A stretch of DNA of 33,791 nt from the NCBI GenBank assembly GCA_002478145.1, contig DLMI01000086.1, forward strand, positions 1-33,791, read 5' to 3'. The DNA comes from Acidobacteria bacterium UBA7540. Its GTDB lineage: Bacteria > Acidobacteriota > Terriglobia > UBA7540. Below the pieces are notes generated by a model. It was not told where the DNA came from. It did not search any database and worked only from the letters and a program-made list of their open reading frames with translations. Position 1 is the first letter of the stretch, and every line of letters begins with the position of its first letter. This document shows positions 7,756-16,792 of this stretch, one piece after another. Position numbers and translations under genes: made by a program.

Positions 7756-8886
7756 ATGTTCTATTTTCTTTACGTCAAGTTCCATAACCAGTTTCACTTC
7801 CTCAATCTCTTCCGCTACATTACTTTCCGAACCGCTTACGCGAGCCTGACCGCGCTGTTGCTCTCCTTGGTCGTTGGTCACTGGCTTATACGGGTGCTCA
7901 AGGAGTTCCAGATCGGCCAGTACGTCCGGGAAGACGGGCCGAAGTCCCACCTGTCGAAGGCGGGCACTCCGACCATGGGCGGGGTGCTCATCAATCTTTG
8001 CATTTTCGTTCCGACCCTGCTCTGGTCCGACCTCGGAAATGTTTTTGTTTGGCTCGTTCTAGGGGTCGCGGCGGCTTTTGCAGGGATTGGATTTTGGGAC
8101 GACTACCAGAAGGTTCGGCAGCGGAAGAATCTGGGCCTGACCGGGCGGACCAAGTTCATGCTTCAGATTCTGGTCAGCTTCGTTTTTGGTGTTGTGCTGA
8201 TCTTCTTTTCGGCGCGTGGTCTTTACTCGACCACCTTGACGTTCCCCTTCTTCAAGCGCTTCCGGCCTGATTTTTTGATCCACGGTTTTCTTTCCCGAGT
8301 ATGGACTTACCCTTTCGCCTTTTTGCCTTTCCTGCTCTTTGTAGTCCTGATTCTTGTGGGCTGCTCGAACGCGGTCAACCTTACCGACGGATTGGATGGG
8401 CTGGCCATCGGTTGTGTCGTCGTTGCCGCCTCAGCATTGACGGTCCTGACCTATGTCACCGGCCATGCAGTTCTCTCCGAGTATCTGGACTTGGAGCACC
8501 TGCCGCGCGTGGGTGAGCTGACCATCTTTTGCGGATCGATGGTGGGGTCCAGTCTCGGATTCCTCTGGTACAACGCTTATCCGGCAGAGATCTTCATGGG
8601 CGACGTCGGTTCGCTGGCACTCGGCGGCGCGATCGCAGCGGTTGCGGTGATCATCAAACAGGAGCTCCTATTGCCGTTTATTGGCGGCGTCTTCGTGATC
8701 GAGGCGATTTCCGTGATTATCCAGGTGGTGTCGTTCAAGCTCCGGGACAAGCGGGTGTTCAGAATGGCCCCGATTCATCACCACTTTGAATTGGAGGGGT
8801 GGAAGGAGTCCAAGGTCATTGCGCGCTTCTGGATCGCGGCGCTGGTTTTTGCACTCTTGGCGCTTTCGACGTTAAAGCTGAGATAA
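7756..8886 (+). CDS. mraY: Phospho-N-acetylmuramoyl-pentapeptide-transferase MraY
   Basis: Integral membrane enzyme that transfers phospho-MurNAc-pentapeptide to undecaprenyl phosphate, giving lipid I. The 376-residue protein has about ten membrane segments and the family signatures GPKSHLSKAGTPTMGG, the catalytic-loop motif NAVNLTDGLDGLA, GDVGSLALGG, and the histidine motif MAPIHHHFELEGW. The ATG at 7756 (MFYFLYVKF) fits the family N-terminus and lies 10 bp after murF. A longer frame from 7693 would overlap murF and add an atypical polar extension. Confidence 0.95.
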   Translation: MFYFLYVKFHNQFHFLNLFRYITFRTAYASLTALLLSLVVGHWLIRVLKEFQIGQYVREDGPKSHLSKAGTPTMGGVLINLCIFVPTLLWSDLGNVFVWLVLGVAAAFAGIGFWDDYQKVRQRKNLGLTGRTKFMLQILVSFVFGVVLIFFSARGLYSTTLTFPFFKRFRPDFLIHGFLSRVWTYPFAFLPFLLFVVLILVGCSNAVNLTDGLDGLAIGCVVVAASALTVLTYVTGHAVLSEYLDLEHLPRVGELTIFCGSMVGSSLGFLWYNAYPAEIFMGDVGSLALGGAIAAVAVIIKQELLLPFIGGVFVIEAISVIIQVVSFKLRDKRVFRMAPIHHHFELEGWKESKVIARFWIAALVFALLALSTLKLR

Positions 8887-8890
8887 TGCT

Positions 8891-9036
8891 GTTTGTTGTC
8901 CGTCGTCAGTTGTCCGTTGTCAGTCGCGATGCCGTGGAGAACGCGGTCTTACGCTGATGCAAGACCAAACTTATGATGGCGGATCCTTTTCCAATTTACA
9001 TGTGCTACGGACAACGGACCACTGACCACGGACAAG
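8891..9036. repeat. Intergenic element bounded by inverted GTTGTCCGT/ACGGACAAC repeats
   Basis: The mraY-murD spacer has a left arm made of two tandem words (GTTGTCCGTCGTCA at 8895, GTTGTCCGTTGTCAGT at 8909) and a right arm with their complements (ACGGACAACGGACC at 9007, ACTGACCACGGACAAG near 9021). The arms are related but not exact reverse complements. This looks like a small non-coding repeat element, not a gene; no promoter is evident. Confidence 0.5.
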
Positions 9037-9081
9037 ACCAATCTCTCGCAAGATTGGCCGGTCGCTGCCCTGGGGGATCGC

Positions 9082-11154
9082 ATGAATGATGTACGCAGGA
9101 AGCGCGTGCTCGTTGTCGGCCTAGGGAGGAGCGGGCACGCGGTAGCACTCTGCCTACAACGGCATGGCGCGGTCGTGACGGTGACCGATACCAAACCTCC
9201 TGCTGCGTTCTCACCCCTCCTGCCGGAACTTCTGGCACAAAAGATTGGCGTGCAGCTTGGGTCGCAGCGTACCGAAGTCTTTCTCGCTCACGATCTCGTG
9301 GTGGTCAGCCCCGGGGTGCCGTGGGACTTGCCTCAACTGCAGGCAACTCGCGCGCGCGGCATTCCTGTTGTGCCTGAGATTGAAGTTGCGAGCTGGTACT
9401 TGAGCGATCCAATTGTGGGTGTTACCGGTTCTAACGGCAAGACCACCACTACAACTCTTCTGGGCAAAATGCTCGAGGCATCCGGCTTCCCGACTTTTGT
9501 CGGCGGGAATATTGGTGTTCCTCTGAGCTCCGCAGTGGATCGGGTCACAACGGGTTCGATCATAGTCAGCGAGTTGAGTAGTTTTCAGTTGGAAGCCATT
9601 CGCGATTTTCGTCCCCACGTGGCTGTCTTGCTGAACATTTCACCGAACCACCTGGACCGCCACCCTTCCTTCGAGGCCTATGCCCAGGCAAAAAGGCAGA
9701 TCTTCCGCAACCAGCGGGCGGAAGATTATGCCATCCTGAATGCTGATGACCCTTGGGTGCGTGGCCTCAGTCCCGCCTTGGCAGGCCACAAGGTGTTCTT
9801 CAGCCGGTTACAGCAAATTCCCTGCGGCCTCTTTGTTTCAAATGGGAATGTGGTGTACCGCATGGGGCACCTGGAGCGAGTGCTTCTGGAGACACGGGAG
9901 GTGCGCCTTCGGGGTGGTTTCAATCTGGAAGACGTTTTGGGGGCTGCGGCTGCGGCCTGCGTGCTGGGGGCGGACTTCGACGCCGTGCGTAGCGCGGTGC
10001 GGGAATTTAAAGGCGTCGAGCACCGGCTCGAGTATGTTCGAAGCCTATGTGGGGTGGAGTTTTATAACAATTCCAAAGCCACCAGCGTGGATGCCACGGT
10101 AAAGTCGTTGGAGGCCTTCGAGCATGGTGTTCATCTCATTCTGGGGGGAAAGGACAAGGGTGCTCCATACGCGCCTCTGCGGCCCCTATTGAAGGACAGG
10201 GTCCGCGAGGTTCTCCTCATCGGTGCGGCGGCGGATCGCATCGCGCAGGAGCTCTCGGGCGCAGTGGAATTGATTCGCGCGGGCAACCTCGAAAACGCCG
10301 TGCTGGAAGCGTTCCAGTGTGCCCGTCCTGGTGATGTGGTGCTCCTCGCTCCGGCTTGTTCGAGCTTTGATCAGTTCCAGGATTATGAGCATCGTGGCCG
10401 CGTGTTTAAGGAGGTGGTGGAGCGGCTGGCGCAAGATGTTGAATCAGGATCGGTGGAATGGAAATGGAAGCCTGAAGGTCAAGTGGAGACTGGGGCGCCT
10501 GGGAGTCTGGCCTTGGCCGCCACACCTCCGCCAGCGTCGCAGGTTTGGTCGCAGGAAGCCTCACCGGAACCCCTTCCAGACAAAGCTGCCGAGTCGGGGA
10601 ATTTCTTTAAGGAAACTGCGAGCGTTGGGTTAGATGTCTCCGGACAGTTTCAGGCTGAATCACTCTCGGGTTCATCCGAAGAGAGGCCCGAGGCGAGTCC
10701 CGAACCTCCGGCAGAGACATTAGCACCAGAAGTTGAAGAGGTGCTCAATCAAGTTGCCGAGGCTGTCGATAGGGAGTCGAAGCGCGGCGTAACCACCGGT
10801 TCCGCAACAGAAGACCGGCCCCACGAGCCGACCCTCGTTTACGAAATCATCGCCGAAGAACTTCCCCCGGCAGAAATTGAGCCGGCACAGGATTACTCTG
10901 CCGAACCCGAAACGAGTCAACCCCAAGCGCCCCGTACACCTGAAAGGACGGACGACGTTCAGTTGCCGTACGAGGCGAGAGCAGAAGAGAAAGGTGTTGC
11001 CGCCAGGGGATCAGCGGGCCGCAATTTCGCAGAGGGGGGCTCGAAAGACGTGTCCAGCCCTTCAGAACGCAGCCCCGCGATAACGGATAGGAGGAAGCCG
11101 AAGTCGGCGGCCCCTGATTCGCCTTCTCAGCCCCGACTACCCGGAACGGATTAA
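9082..11154 (+). CDS. murD: UDP-MurNAc-L-alanine:D-glutamate ligase MurD with a long C-terminal extension
   Basis: Cytoplasmic ligase adding D-glutamate, the second stem-peptide residue. Residues 1 to about 455 form a full MurD: Rossmann-like start (VLVVGLGRSGHAVA), ATP loop GSNGKTTTT near 116-124, and the late family block HRLEYVRSLCGVEFYNNSKA. The protein then continues for about 235 residues of Pro-, Glu-, Ser- and Ala-rich sequence with no recognisable domain, apart from a less disordered patch LVYEIIAEELPPAE. Normal MurD is about 450 residues, so the total of 690 is unusual. The frame is unbroken and ends 6 bp before ftsW, so the tail is probably translated. The ATG is preceded by GGGGG. 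Confidence 0.93.
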   Translation: MNDVRRKRVLVVGLGRSGHAVALCLQRHGAVVTVTDTKPPAAFSPLLPELLAQKIGVQLGSQRTEVFLAHDLVVVSPGVPWDLPQLQATRARGIPVVPEIEVASWYLSDPIVGVTGSNGKTTTTTLLGKMLEASGFPTFVGGNIGVPLSSAVDRVTTGSIIVSELSSFQLEAIRDFRPHVAVLLNISPNHLDRHPSFEAYAQAKRQIFRNQRAEDYAILNADDPWVRGLSPALAGHKVFFSRLQQIPCGLFVSNGNVVYRMGHLERVLLETREVRLRGGFNLEDVLGAAAAACVLGADFDAVRSAVREFKGVEHRLEYVRSLCGVEFYNNSKATSVDATVKSLEAFEHGVHLILGGKDKGAPYAPLRPLLKDRVREVLLIGAAADRIAQELSGAVELIRAGNLENAVLEAFQCARPGDVVLLAPACSSFDQFQDYEHRGRVFKEVVERLAQDVESGSVEWKWKPEGQVETGAPGSLALAATPPPASQVWSQEASPEPLPDKAAESGNFFKETASVGLDVSGQFQAESLSGSSEERPEASPEPPAETLAPEVEEVLNQVAEAVDRESKRGVTTGSATEDRPHEPTLVYEIIAEELPPAEIEPAQDYSAEPETSQPQAPRTPERTDDVQLPYEARAEEKGVAARGSAGRNFAEGGSKDVSSPSERSPAITDRRKPKSAAPDSPSQPRLPGTD

Positions 11155-11160
11155 CAGAGC

Positions 11161-12252
11161 ATGGCAAAGCGACTTCAATCCGACAAAACTCTGTTCGGCA
11201 CCGTCGTGGCATTGACGCTTTTCGGAGCCCTCATGATCTTCAGCGCCTCGGCGGTGATGGCCGCCGAGAGGTTTGGCAGTAGCAGTTACTTTCTAGTTCG
11301 CCAGTTGGCATGGGCTGGGGCGGGGCTTGTTGCCCTGGTCGTGATGATGTATTTGGACTACCGTCGTCTCGCCAGCCCTGTGGTGGTTTTTCCGGCGTTG
11401 GCCTTGCAGTTGACATTGCTGGTGGTTGTTTTGTTTGCAGACCGCAGCCACCACACTCGCCGCTGGCTGCATTTGGGATCTGCCAGCTTGCAGCCTTCCG
11501 AATTTTCCAAGATCATCCTGGTCGTATTCCTTGCCTATTTCCTTGAGCAGCGGCGGGGCGAAGTAAACGATGTGAAGCATACCCTGCTTCCTGTTGGCCT
11601 GACCGCCGGGGCGACTGCGGCGCTGGTGATGGCGGAACCGGACTTCGGAACCGCCCTGGCCATTGCCTTGATCGTTGCGGCGATGCTATTCGTAGCGGGG
11701 CTTCGCCTGAGGTATTTTGCCACCCCGGCTCTGGCGGCGGTTCCTGTGGTCTACTGGCTGGTCTTCCATGCTACCTACCGCTACAACCGTGTGCTGGCCT
11801 ATCTGAACCCTTATGCCGACCCTCTTGGAAAAGGGTTTCAGATCATTCAGTCCTTTATTGCAGTCGGCACGGGGGGAATTACTGGAGTGGGGTTGATGGA
11901 GGGGAAACAGAAGCTCTTCTATCTTCCAGAGCCCCAGACCGACTTCATTTTTGCAGTCGTGAGTGAGGAGTTGGGCTTCATCGGGGCGATCGCGCTTGTA
12001 GTGGCTTTTGGAATCATCCTCTGGCGAGGGTGGCGGGCAAGTGCCGGTTGCACGTGCGAGTTTGGCCGGTTGTTGGCCATTGGCCTGACGGTTATGGTGG
12101 TCGGACAAGCTCTTGTGAACATGAGCGTGGTGCTCGGCCTGCTCCCTACCAAGGGTATACCGTTGCCGCTAATAAGTTACGGTGGGTCGTCACTTTTCGT
12201 CACGCTGGCTGCGGTGGGCATCCTCCTCAACATTTCACAAGAGGACGGGTAG
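11161..12252 (+). CDS. ftsW: FtsW, septal peptidoglycan glycosyltransferase (SEDS family)
   Basis: Polytopic SEDS protein that polymerises lipid II at the septum with its partner FtsI, encoded in the same cluster. The 363-residue protein has about ten membrane segments. Visible family signatures are LNPYADPLGKGFQIIQS, the SEELGFIGA block, and LPTKGIPLPLISYGGSSLF near the C-terminus. It begins 6 bp after murD and is followed after 11 bp by murG. RodA is a close relative; the dcw position favours FtsW. Confidence 0.94.
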   Translation: MAKRLQSDKTLFGTVVALTLFGALMIFSASAVMAAERFGSSSYFLVRQLAWAGAGLVALVVMMYLDYRRLASPVVVFPALALQLTLLVVVLFADRSHHTRRWLHLGSASLQPSEFSKIILVVFLAYFLEQRRGEVNDVKHTLLPVGLTAGATAALVMAEPDFGTALAIALIVAAMLFVAGLRLRYFATPALAAVPVVYWLVFHATYRYNRVLAYLNPYADPLGKGFQIIQSFIAVGTGGITGVGLMEGKQKLFYLPEPQTDFIFAVVSEELGFIGAIALVVAFGIILWRGWRASAGCTCEFGRLLAIGLTVMVVGQALVNMSVVLGLLPTKGIPLPLISYGGSSLFVTLAAVGILLNISQEDG

Positions 12253-12263
12253 GTTGGGGGGTC

Positions 12264-13469
12264 ATGGCCCTGGTCGTCAAGGCCGTCGAGACTCAAGGCG
12301 GGAAATGCGGCGTGGAATCGTCGGGCCACGAGCCTGGCGTCCCCCTGAGTTTTGAGCAGTTCCAGTCTCGTTTGCGATTTCTGATGGTTGGAGGGGGAAC
12401 GGGAGGTCACATCTTTCCGGCACTGGCTGTCGCGGAGGAACTGCGCGCTCGCGGAGCGCGCCTTGAGCACTCCGGAACGAAATACCTTATCGAGTTTCTC
12501 GGCACGAAGAGGCCCCTGGAAGCCCGTTTAATTCCGGGGGCCGGCTTTCCACTGCGCACCATCAACGCCGCGGGGCTTAAGGGTATGAGTGGGTTTCGCA
12601 GCGTGCGAAACTTGATGCTGCTTCCCCGAACGGCGGTGGCAACGGCTAGGGTGTTGCGCGATTTTCAGCCCCAGGTGGTGGTCGGTGTCGGCGGGTATTT
12701 GGCAGGCCCTGTGATGGTGGAAGCTGCCCTCCAGGATATTCCGACTCTGCTGATTGAGCCCAATGCATTGCCAGGTTTTACCAACCGCGCCCTGGCCCCG
12801 GTTGTCCGTTTGGCGGCAGTTGGCTTCGAGCAGGCAGCGCGCTTCTACGGCGAGAAGGCTCGCGTCACGGGCCTTCCGGTTCGGGCGGCGTTCCACAGGA
12901 TCCCGACGAAAAGACACGCGGCGCCCTTCACGGTCCTGATCGTAGGTGGTAGTCAGGGGTCGAAAGCCATCAACGAGCTAATGACCCAATGTGCGCCGCT
13001 CTTGAGGCGCGAATCGGGAGGGCTCAAGGTGGTCCACCAAACGGGGGAAAGGGACTATAATGCAGTGCGTGAGGCTTTTCTGGAACAGGGCGTAACGGCT
13101 CAGGTCCAGGCTTTCATTGAGGACATGCCAGGGGCGTTGGCGCAGGCCGATCTGGTGGTTTCGCGAGCCGGCGCAACCGCGGTTGCCGAATACGCCGCAG
13201 CGGGGCGGGCTGCGCTCCTGATACCATTTCCGGCTGCCACGGACCAGCACCAACTGGCAAATGCCCGGGCTTTGGAACGCGCTGGCGCAGCCCGCGTGAT
13301 TCTTCAGGCGGAGCTGACGCCGGAGCGACTGATGGGAGAAATCCATGAGCTGCTCAGTGACCCCCCGAGGCTGATTCGGATGGAGCGGGCCGCGAAGGGT
13401 CTGGCGCGTCCAGAGGCGGCGGCGCATATCGCTGACTTGGTCGAGGAAATGGTTGTTCACCCATGCTAG
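12264..13469 (+). CDS. murG: Lipid I N-acetylglucosaminyltransferase MurG
   Basis: Peripheral membrane GT-B glycosyltransferase that adds GlcNAc to lipid I to make lipid II. Signatures are the Gly-rich loop MVGGGTGGHIFPALAVAEEL, the block VVGVGGYLAGPVMVEA, GGSQGSKAINE, and the donor-site region VVSRAGATAVAEYAAAG. The ATG at 12264 follows a G-run and lies 11 bp after ftsW, giving 401 residues. This places about 36 residues before the Gly-rich loop, more than usual, so a TTG at 12370 is an alternative start. The open frame extends further up into ftsW, but that part is not family-like. The end overlaps murC by 7 bp. Confidence 0.93.
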   Translation: MALVVKAVETQGGKCGVESSGHEPGVPLSFEQFQSRLRFLMVGGGTGGHIFPALAVAEELRARGARLEHSGTKYLIEFLGTKRPLEARLIPGAGFPLRTINAAGLKGMSGFRSVRNLMLLPRTAVATARVLRDFQPQVVVGVGGYLAGPVMVEAALQDIPTLLIEPNALPGFTNRALAPVVRLAAVGFEQAARFYGEKARVTGLPVRAAFHRIPTKRHAAPFTVLIVGGSQGSKAINELMTQCAPLLRRESGGLKVVHQTGERDYNAVREAFLEQGVTAQVQAFIEDMPGALAQADLVVSRAGATAVAEYAAAGRAALLIPFPAATDQHQLANARALERAGAARVILQAELTPERLMGEIHELLSDPPRLIRMERAAKGLARPEAAAHIADLVEEMVVHPC

Positions 13470-14872
13470 GCAAGATTCGGAGAATACACTTCGTAGGCAT
13501 CGGCGGCATCGGCATGAGCGGCATCGCCGAGGTTTTACTCAACCTCGGGTTTACGGTTTCAGGGTCTGACCTCAAGGCGACGCCCGTCACGGAGCGGCTG
13601 GCAAAGCTGGGAGCGCGAGTTTTCGAAGGCCACGCGGCGAGCAATCTCCGGGATGCCCAAGTGGTGGTAATTTCTTCTGCGATTCCACCTGATAACCTCG
13701 AGGTGCAGGAGGCCCAGCGTCTGCAAATCCCCGTTATTCCCCGGGCCGAAATGCTCGCCGAGTTGATGCGCTTGAAATTCTGCGTGGCGGTGGCCGGGGC
13801 GCACGGCAAAACGACTGTCACCTCGATGATTGCGGTGATGCTGACGCAAGCCGGACTTGATCCCACGGCTGTCATTGGCGGGCGGTTGGACGTTTTCGCC
13901 TCCAGCGCCCGGCTGGGCAAGGGTGAACTGATGGTGGTCGAGGCCGACGAAAGTGACCGCTCATTCCTCTACCTTTTGCCCTCCATTGCAGTGGTTACTA
14001 ATATTGACCGCGAGCACCTGGACCATTACCGTGACCTAGACGAAATAGTTTCCGCCTTTCTCTCCTTCGTGAACAAGGTCCCGTTTTATGGTGCGGTGGT
14101 GGCCTGTGCTGATGCCCCCTGGGGAGGGCGATTCCGGGAACTTTTCCCGCAGCTTCGGCGTCGCGTGGTTACTTACGGTCTTGATCCCGGCGCCGATGTG
14201 CAGGGCAGTTCAATCCGGCTCCAGCCGCAAGGCTCATGCTTCGAAGTTGAGGCAAGAGCGAAGCATGTGGGGAGCTTTGACATCCATGTTCCGGGACGGC
14301 ACAACGTGCAGAATGCCTTGGCGGCGGTCGCCGTAGGTTTGGAGCTTGACTTGAGCGCCGAGCAAATCCGCAGGGGCCTGGACTGCTTCCAGGGCGTAGA
14401 CCGCCGATTCCAGATCAAAGGTGAATTCGAGGGTATAACGATAGTGGATGACTATGGGCATCATCCCACGGAAATCCGCGCCACGCTTGAAGCGGCTCGC
14501 CTCTGGGGCGCCAAACGAGTCATCGCCATCTTCCAACCCCATCGTTATACGCGTACTCTGTTCCTGATGGATGACTTTGCGCATTCCTTCCAGGCTGCGG
14601 ACCGGGTCTACGTGCTGGACATTTACCCGGCTAGTGAGAAGCCTATTCCGGGCGTCACGTCTCAGCGACTGGTGGAGCGTATGGCCGAGCTGGGTTTCGA
14701 ACGTGCTCGATACGCGCCTTCGGAACAGGCCGTCATTCAGGGAGTTCTGGAAGATTTGCGATCCGCCGATATGATTCTGACGGTTGGCGCCGGAAGCGTG
14801 GGGAGAATCGGCGATACCCTGGCGGAGGCGATCCGGGGGCGCTCGGTGCGACTAGGAGCGGTTCAAGGCTGA
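13463..14872 (+). CDS. murC: UDP-MurNAc:L-alanine ligase MurC
   Basis: First Mur ligase of the pathway; adds L-alanine to UDP-MurNAc. The 469-residue protein has the typical N-terminus IHFVGIGGIGMSGIAEVL, the ATP loop GAHGKTT near residues 112-118, the HNVQNALAA block, DDYGHHPTEIRATL and IFQPHRYTRT. It overlaps murG by 7 bp at its start and murB by 1 bp at its end (TGATG), suggesting translational coupling. Confidence 0.96.
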   Translation: MLGKIRRIHFVGIGGIGMSGIAEVLLNLGFTVSGSDLKATPVTERLAKLGARVFEGHAASNLRDAQVVVISSAIPPDNLEVQEAQRLQIPVIPRAEMLAELMRLKFCVAVAGAHGKTTVTSMIAVMLTQAGLDPTAVIGGRLDVFASSARLGKGELMVVEADESDRSFLYLLPSIAVVTNIDREHLDHYRDLDEIVSAFLSFVNKVPFYGAVVACADAPWGGRFRELFPQLRRRVVTYGLDPGADVQGSSIRLQPQGSCFEVEARAKHVGSFDIHVPGRHNVQNALAAVAVGLELDLSAEQIRRGLDCFQGVDRRFQIKGEFEGITIVDDYGHHPTEIRATLEAARLWGAKRVIAIFQPHRYTRTLFLMDDFAHSFQAADRVYVLDIYPASEKPIPGVTSQRLVERMAELGFERARYAPSEQAVIQGVLEDLRSADMILTVGAGSVGRIGDTLAEAIRGRSVRLGAVQG

Positions 14873-15783
14873 TGTCATTGTTGGCGCGACAATCCGGAAT
14901 CTCGGAGCAAATGGCAGCCTTTGGGATGGAATGGCTTCCCGGGGAGCGGATGAGCCAGCACACTTCTCTGAGGGTGGGCGGCCCGGCTGATATCATCCGG
15001 GTGTACGATGCCCGCCGCTTGCCGGAACTCGCGGCGTATCTGCACGGGCACGGTGTGCCATGGCGGATTTTGGGCGGTGGCTCGAACCTGCTGGTGGCTG
15101 ACCAAGGATTGCCGGAGGTCCTGCTTCAACTGGCACGCGGCGAGGCTATGGCGTTTGCAGGAAACCGTGCCGAAGTGCCTGCGGCGGCAAACCTGGGCAC
15201 CGCGATTCTTGAATGCGCCAAGCGGAACCTGGGAGGGATGGAAGGCCTGATTGGCGTGCCGGGGACGGTGGGCGGAGCCCTGCGCATGAACGCAGGAGCG
15301 TACGGAACTGAGATGGGGGACGTGGTGCGCGCCCTCACGGTGTTTCACGGCGCCACGGGGCTGATCGAGACCGTGAAAACGGAGAAGGTCCGGTTTGAGT
15401 ACCGCCACACCAGCTTCTCTCCGGACGGCGTCATGCTCGCCGTCACGCTCGAGTTGCTGGACTGTCCCTATGCTGTAATTCTGGAGCGCATCAAGCAATG
15501 CAACTGGAAACGCCGTGCCTCACAACCCATTCAGGAAAGAAGCGCGGGCTGCATCTTCAAGAATCCGCCCGGCCGTTCCACGGGAAAGATGATTGACGAG
15601 CTTGGACTGAAAGGAACACGGGTGGGCGGGGCGGTGATCTCAGAACGGCACGCGAATTTCATTGTCAATCGTGACCACGCCACGGCTGCGGATATTCTGA
15701 AATTGATGGACTTTATCCGCGCGCGAGTCCTTAAGGCGTATGGGCTGGAGCTTGACGAGGAAGTCATTGTCTGGAAGGGATAA
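14872..15783 (+). CDS. murB: UDP-N-acetylenolpyruvoylglucosamine reductase MurB
   Basis: FAD-dependent, NADPH-using reductase that converts UDP-GlcNAc-enolpyruvate to UDP-MurNAc. The 303-residue product shows HTSLRVGGPADI, the FAD-binding LGGGSNLLV, GVPGTVGGALRMNAGAYG, YRHTSF, the proton-donor region SAGCIFKNPPG, and AVISERHANFIVN. It overlaps murC by one base. The murC-murB pair is followed by ftsQ with no ddl between, unlike Escherichia coli. Confidence 0.95.
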   Translation: MSLLARQSGISEQMAAFGMEWLPGERMSQHTSLRVGGPADIIRVYDARRLPELAAYLHGHGVPWRILGGGSNLLVADQGLPEVLLQLARGEAMAFAGNRAEVPAAANLGTAILECAKRNLGGMEGLIGVPGTVGGALRMNAGAYGTEMGDVVRALTVFHGATGLIETVKTEKVRFEYRHTSFSPDGVMLAVTLELLDCPYAVILERIKQCNWKRRASQPIQERSAGCIFKNPPGRSTGKMIDELGLKGTRVGGAVISERHANFIVNRDHATAADILKLMDFIRARVLKAYGLELDEEVIVWKG

Positions 15784-15856
15784 TAGCGGCGCGACGTTGG
15801 TCGTTTGGCAGGGCGGATGAGAGTTCTCTCCCCGCGCTTTGCGAGGGTTGGGTCAA

Positions 15857-16786
15857 ATGGACAGTCAGTGGGCAGAAGAAGGAAAGGCGCTATCCCCCGA
15901 GGAGTTAGACGGGGAGGGGGAATCCCCCTACCTTCGGCGACAGAGAGCCGTGGCGGTTCGGCGCCACCGTCCCTCGTGGGGTTGGCGTTGGGTACTTTTT
16001 TTCACGGCAGTTGTGGCGCCCGTGGGAATCGCGAGCTATTACCTGACAACCTTCGCCCTGTCGTCGCCACGGTTCGAATTGCGCTCCGCTGACGATGTTC
16101 AGGTGACCGGAAATCAGTTTGTTTCCCGCGAGGAAGTTGCCAACGCACTGGGATTGCCTCTGCACGCCGGCAGCGGTCCTCCCATAAAGGTTTTTCGCCT
16201 TTCTCTGGAAGCGGAGCGGAAGCAAGTGGAAGCGATTGCCTGGGTGCGAAGTGCAACCTTGACGCGAATCCTTCCCAATCGCTTGGTAGTGCATGTCCTT
16301 GAAAGGACTCCGGTGGCCTTCACCAATGCAGGCGGTCATGTGAGCCTGGTGGATAGCGATGGAGTTCTGCTGGATAAGCCGGAAAACGCCTCCTTCGACC
16401 TCCCTGTAATCACCGGCCTGGACTCAATCGCGAGTTTGGACGAGTGCCGGACCCGGATTGCCCTTTACCAGGACTTCATGCGGCAACTCGGAGAGGAGAT
16501 CTCCCACTCCGGATGGATGGTTTCGGAAGCGGACGTCGCGGATGGCGATGATCTCAAAGCCCTGCTTGTCCAAGGCCGTGAAACCCTCCAGGTCCACTTC
16601 GGGCACGAGAATTTTCTGGAGCATTTTCATACCTTCCTGGCGCTGCTCCCCGAGTTACGCAAGTCGAACGCGCCGCTTGATTCTGTGGATTTGCGTTATC
16701 GTAATCAGGTGGTGGTTAACCCGCAGGGTCGAACTCAGCCTCCCCCAGCGGGAGGCGCCGAGGCATCGCAAACTTTAAAGGAATAG
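15857..16786 (+). CDS. ftsQ: FtsQ/DivIB-type cell division protein with POTRA domain
   Basis: Bitopic divisome scaffold linking FtsL/FtsB with the Z ring. From the ATG at 15857 it has 309 residues: a charged cytoplasmic N-terminus, one membrane segment near residues 45-65 (WVLFFTAVVAPVGIASYYL), then a POTRA-like domain (FELRSADDVQVTGNQFVSRE ... VRSATLTRILPNRLVVHVLE) and the FtsQ beta domain. The ATG is preceded by GAGGG at 15843-15847; the frame also opens at a TTG at 15839. Location between murB and ftsA supports the call. FtsQ is weakly conserved, so the assignment rests on topology, POTRA pattern and neighbours. Confidence 0.88.
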   Translation: MDSQWAEEGKALSPEELDGEGESPYLRRQRAVAVRRHRPSWGWRWVLFFTAVVAPVGIASYYLTTFALSSPRFELRSADDVQVTGNQFVSREEVANALGLPLHAGSGPPIKVFRLSLEAERKQVEAIAWVRSATLTRILPNRLVVHVLERTPVAFTNAGGHVSLVDSDGVLLDKPENASFDLPVITGLDSIASLDECRTRIALYQDFMRQLGEEISHSGWMVSEADVADGDDLKALLVQGRETLQVHFGHENFLEHFHTFLALLPELRKSNAPLDSVDLRYRNQVVVNPQGRTQPPPAGGAEASQTLKE

Positions 16787-16792
16787 GGACCA

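Noticed and set aside
12030..12263. Longer murG start inside ftsW
   Set aside because: It would overlap ftsW by more than 200 bp and adds a Cys/His/Arg-rich stretch foreign to MurG.
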